From assembly GCA_022495005.1 (NCBI GenBank), contig JAGYXB010000805.1, positions 1 to 64,000 of the forward strand: DNA of 64,000 bases. The letters are read 5' to 3'. Source of the DNA: Rhyacophila brunnea. Lineage: Eukaryota; Arthropoda; Insecta; Trichoptera; Rhyacophilidae. This document shows positions 61,084-64,000 of the stretch, piece by piece. Made by a program: the position numbers and the translations under genes. The first letter of the stretch is position 1. Each line of letters opens with the position of its first letter. Under the pieces are notes generated by a model. The model worked only from the letters and a program-made list of their open reading frames with translations, ran no database searches and was not told the origin of the DNA.

Positions 61084-62447
61084 TCAAAACCGGTTTTATC
61101 TCCTCAGATAGACATTGTCAACTGATGAAAAATGTTCTTCTAAGATGATAAAATCGGTCCTGCAGTGCTATTATAACTAGTTAACACGTTTCCGTTATTT
61201 TTCTTGATCTGAAATAACACGGACATCACTTTGGTCAATTCTGTATATAAGACTGTTAGATAAAATGCAATATAACACTTAATGATAACCGCTATAGACC
61301 CGCTGTGCATACACAATGTCACTGATTTTTGTATCATGTATTATGTCACTTTTACGCTTGTTTAACCTAAAAAAACAACTGAAATTATGTTTGCGCTATA
61401 TCTCGGTTAGATTATGTATGGTGTTTATAATATATATTACTTCTACATCGTACAAAGGTACATTGCTCTTTGCGATTTCGCATAATCAATGCCATTTCAC
61501 AGCTAGTGGGCGTGTAATACATCAACTGTGGCTTGGCTCACTATGCGGTGACAGTGGTGTCGCAAATATGGTATTAATTTTCACAATCACTGCATCTTAA
61601 GATGTAATTGCCGTCCTATATCTCGCCCTAAGGTAGCGCGACCGTTTAGTCCTGTGTTAAAAAATGTCATACCTGACAGTTCACATCCCAGGATAAATAT
61701 CGATGACACTGCATATTTATCATTTTTTTTGATTCTAAAGTTAAGTGATATGTTAGAATAGCCCTTGCTGGTCATAATTGAATTTTTTTAAATTATATAC
61801 TATATATTTTGCTTTATTATAATTAACAAAATGAAATTAAGAAAACATAAATGATACATAACTAAAAACTTAACCAAAACAATATTTAAAATCATTTTTA
61901 CAGATTTGTTCTAGTAATGCAGTTTTTTGCTTCATTTCCCTAGAAATAATATAGACACCCGTATCTCCTGTTAATAATTTTAAATTTGAATGAAATAACG
62001 GTGTTAATGTGGGATACATAAATCTAGATGAAATATAAAAAATATAATTTTAATAAATTCTCTACTTATAAAAAAAACACATCTTTCAATAAATGTTACA
62101 ATCAAAAATAAACTATACTATATTGACACATCTTGATGGAATCGAATAATTTGAGATGGGGGCCCTAATTTCTAATGGAACATAATGTGAAATGCTTTTC
62201 GGAAATATTTAGAAGACAGATGGTTTGGACAAGTCTTCTTTGGTATATTACAATGATTCAAACAATTTTATGAGTTAATTCAAAGCACTGAAAAACATAA
62301 ATATTATAGATCGATTCAATATATAAATAATTATACTTCCATTAAAAATAACCCTACCATTTTAAAACCATTTTTACTAGCCATAAAGCCATAATATGTA
62401 TACATAGATAAATAGTTAATGAGAAGAAATTATTGTATAAATCATAT
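61084..62447. other. Intergenic, nothing recognised
   Basis: Short open frames at 61140-61775 carry no motif. The rest is AT-rich. Confidence 0.4.
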
Positions 62448-63091
62448 TACAGTAAAACCTTGTTAATAAGAACACGGATAATTCGAATTTTCGTGAAAAA
62501 AAAGTCTCTTGAACATTATTTTCATATAAAACTATACCTTTAATTCGAATTTCGTAATTCGAAATGATTTCATAGTCCTGGCATATAAAAATATTCAATA
62601 AATCGTAATAAAGTGGGTACACTATTTCATGAGCCAGTCATTGAAAATTGTGACAGACTTTTCTTAAAACATCATAAATTACTTATTTTATGAAGGTAAT
62701 AAAAATAATCCAGACATTTTATGACCCATTAAGAGACACAGCGGATGTCATCGGAGACACAACTGCACTCCGCTCAAAGGAAAAACATTAACTCACATGT
62801 TTCAGGGCTATAGGTATTTAATGGTTGATTGTTTATTGGATTTTCACATAGTTTTACTAGAGAACCAATGCCAAACAATTGTGTTGACAAATTGGAAAAA
62901 TAACTCAACACATGGTATTTGCACACATTTTAATTTGAAAGAATTGTATCAGAAATTTAGTAGGCACATCTACGATCGTAAACGAAATTAATGAAAATCA
63001 AAAAAAAAAATTCAAAATTTTCTTATTTCGTAATTTGAATTTTTTTCGATTTTCGGTCCTGTGGAATTTGTATTAACGAGGTTTTACTGTA
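62448..63091. mobile_element. Pogo-like MITE (family C), copy C, reverse, with insertion
   Basis: The ends CAGTAAAACCTTGTTAATAA (62450) and, read inward from 63089, CAGTAAAACCTCGTTAATAC are flanked by TA. Its body is the reverse of copies A and B. About 62730-62960 is extra sequence absent from them: either an insertion or a piece of the parent element lost from the shorter copies. The 64-codon frame there shows no transposase motif. Confidence 0.75.
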
Positions 63092-64000
63092 CTTGTGTGC
63101 ATTTGACAATAAAAAACGTCAAATAATAATTCTCATTAAAAAATATAAACAGATTTATAAAATAAATGCGGATTAAATGTTGTTTCAGTTTGATTGTTTT
63201 ACATATAATAACATTAAGTCCCCCCAAACACCTCAGTCCATAACATTTAACTACTAATACAATATTTGTATGACTATTTTCACATTCCATTACTGCCCAG
63301 TTACTTATTTATACACCAAGTAACCCTTAGACTGAGAATGGGAATACTAATGGGAACAATAAATTTTAAAACACGCCATGCGTGAATTAGACATATGAAT
63401 TTTCACTACTACCAACACATTGTCCTGATGACTGCCCAACTGAAATTAATATTAGAATGAACACTTGTTCGAAACCTAACTTCTATCTAACGCAATAGTT
63501 AACTAATAGGCAGCCACTAAGAATTTCATTAAGAACGAGCATTTTTTATGAACCACCTCAAAACAAGATTTAAAAATAATTAACAACGAATAACTGCGTG
63601 TGATATTTTTTTTAACATGTCCCGGTATTCATGCCGTCAAATCGCACCGTGAGTGTAAAACCAAGGCATCTCTCAAAATTTTCAATTTCGAGATTAAATG
63701 CAAAACAACTGCAAAAGTCGTGAACTTGATAATGTAAAAGTGAAGTAACTGAAAGAACATGCAATTTAATGTAGATATAAACCAAATATTATTGTTTTTT
63801 TTTAGAAACTCTATTTCTCCTAACAAAACGAAGACTTCAAACCCTAATATATCCAAAATATGTCTTTTGCAGATGCTTTGGTTTTACACTCACAGTGCGA
63901 AATGTATTTTAGATTAAAATAATATCATTAAACAAATAGTCAAATTTAATGATAAATAAACTACACAAGCATGTCATTGATAAATCCGGCATAATAAATG
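63092..64000. other. Intergenic, nothing recognised
   Basis: AT-rich, no supported feature. Confidence 0.4.

Noticed and set aside
1..64000. CRISPR arrays, integrated viruses, bacterial or organelle inserts
   Set aside because: No regular spaced repeats, no viral or bacterial protein motifs, and no organelle rRNA or tRNA clusters were seen on either strand.

Overview
This is a nuclear segment of an insect-like animal genome: AT-rich and intron-containing, with two conserved eukaryotic genes in a dense field of DNA transposons. Spliceosomal GT-AG introns, long transposon-filled introns, TTAGG-type repeats, and mariner, piggyBac, pogo-like and hAT elements all point to a hexapod. I cannot fix the order. 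There is no bacterial, CRISPR or viral content that I can support.

Layout. 1-18,300 is intergenic and carries a graveyard of short hAT-type MITEs, several with perfect 8-bp target duplications. It also holds a decayed hAT transposase relic (9,009-9,718), a retroposon-derived minisatellite (4,668-5,245) and a perfect foldback element (17,734-17,952). 18,630-28,084 (+) is a nine-exon gene for tRNA pseudouridine synthase Pus10, 537 aa, with every splice junction in phase. 28,123-38,350 is a convergent intergenic region with a mariner copy (31,517-32,816). 38,587-56,128 (-) is an eleven-exon gene for the Wee1 mitotic inhibitor kinase, 654 aa, also fully in phase. Its 9.5-kb intron 7 holds a pogo-type element that was itself entered by a piggyBac element, which was in turn entered by a tRNA-derived SINE. 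56,440-64,000 is upstream and intergenic, with a GC-rich MITE, a second pogo copy that keeps the uninterrupted TTAA site, and more MITEs.

How it fits together. The two genes are tail to tail and there is no sign that they share a pathway: one modifies RNA, the other restrains Cdk1. The strongest story is the nested transposon history. The most distinctive objects are a small family of inverted-repeat elements that begin GGTA, make 8-bp target duplications and carry a degenerate TTAGG array between their arms. One copy has perfectly identical 74-bp arms and identical target duplications, so it looks young; another copy fills over half of Pus10 intron 1.

Limits: gene calls rest on recognising family motifs and checking reading phase by eye. 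Transposon superfamily names rest on terminal repeats and target duplications. No alignment or database search was run.
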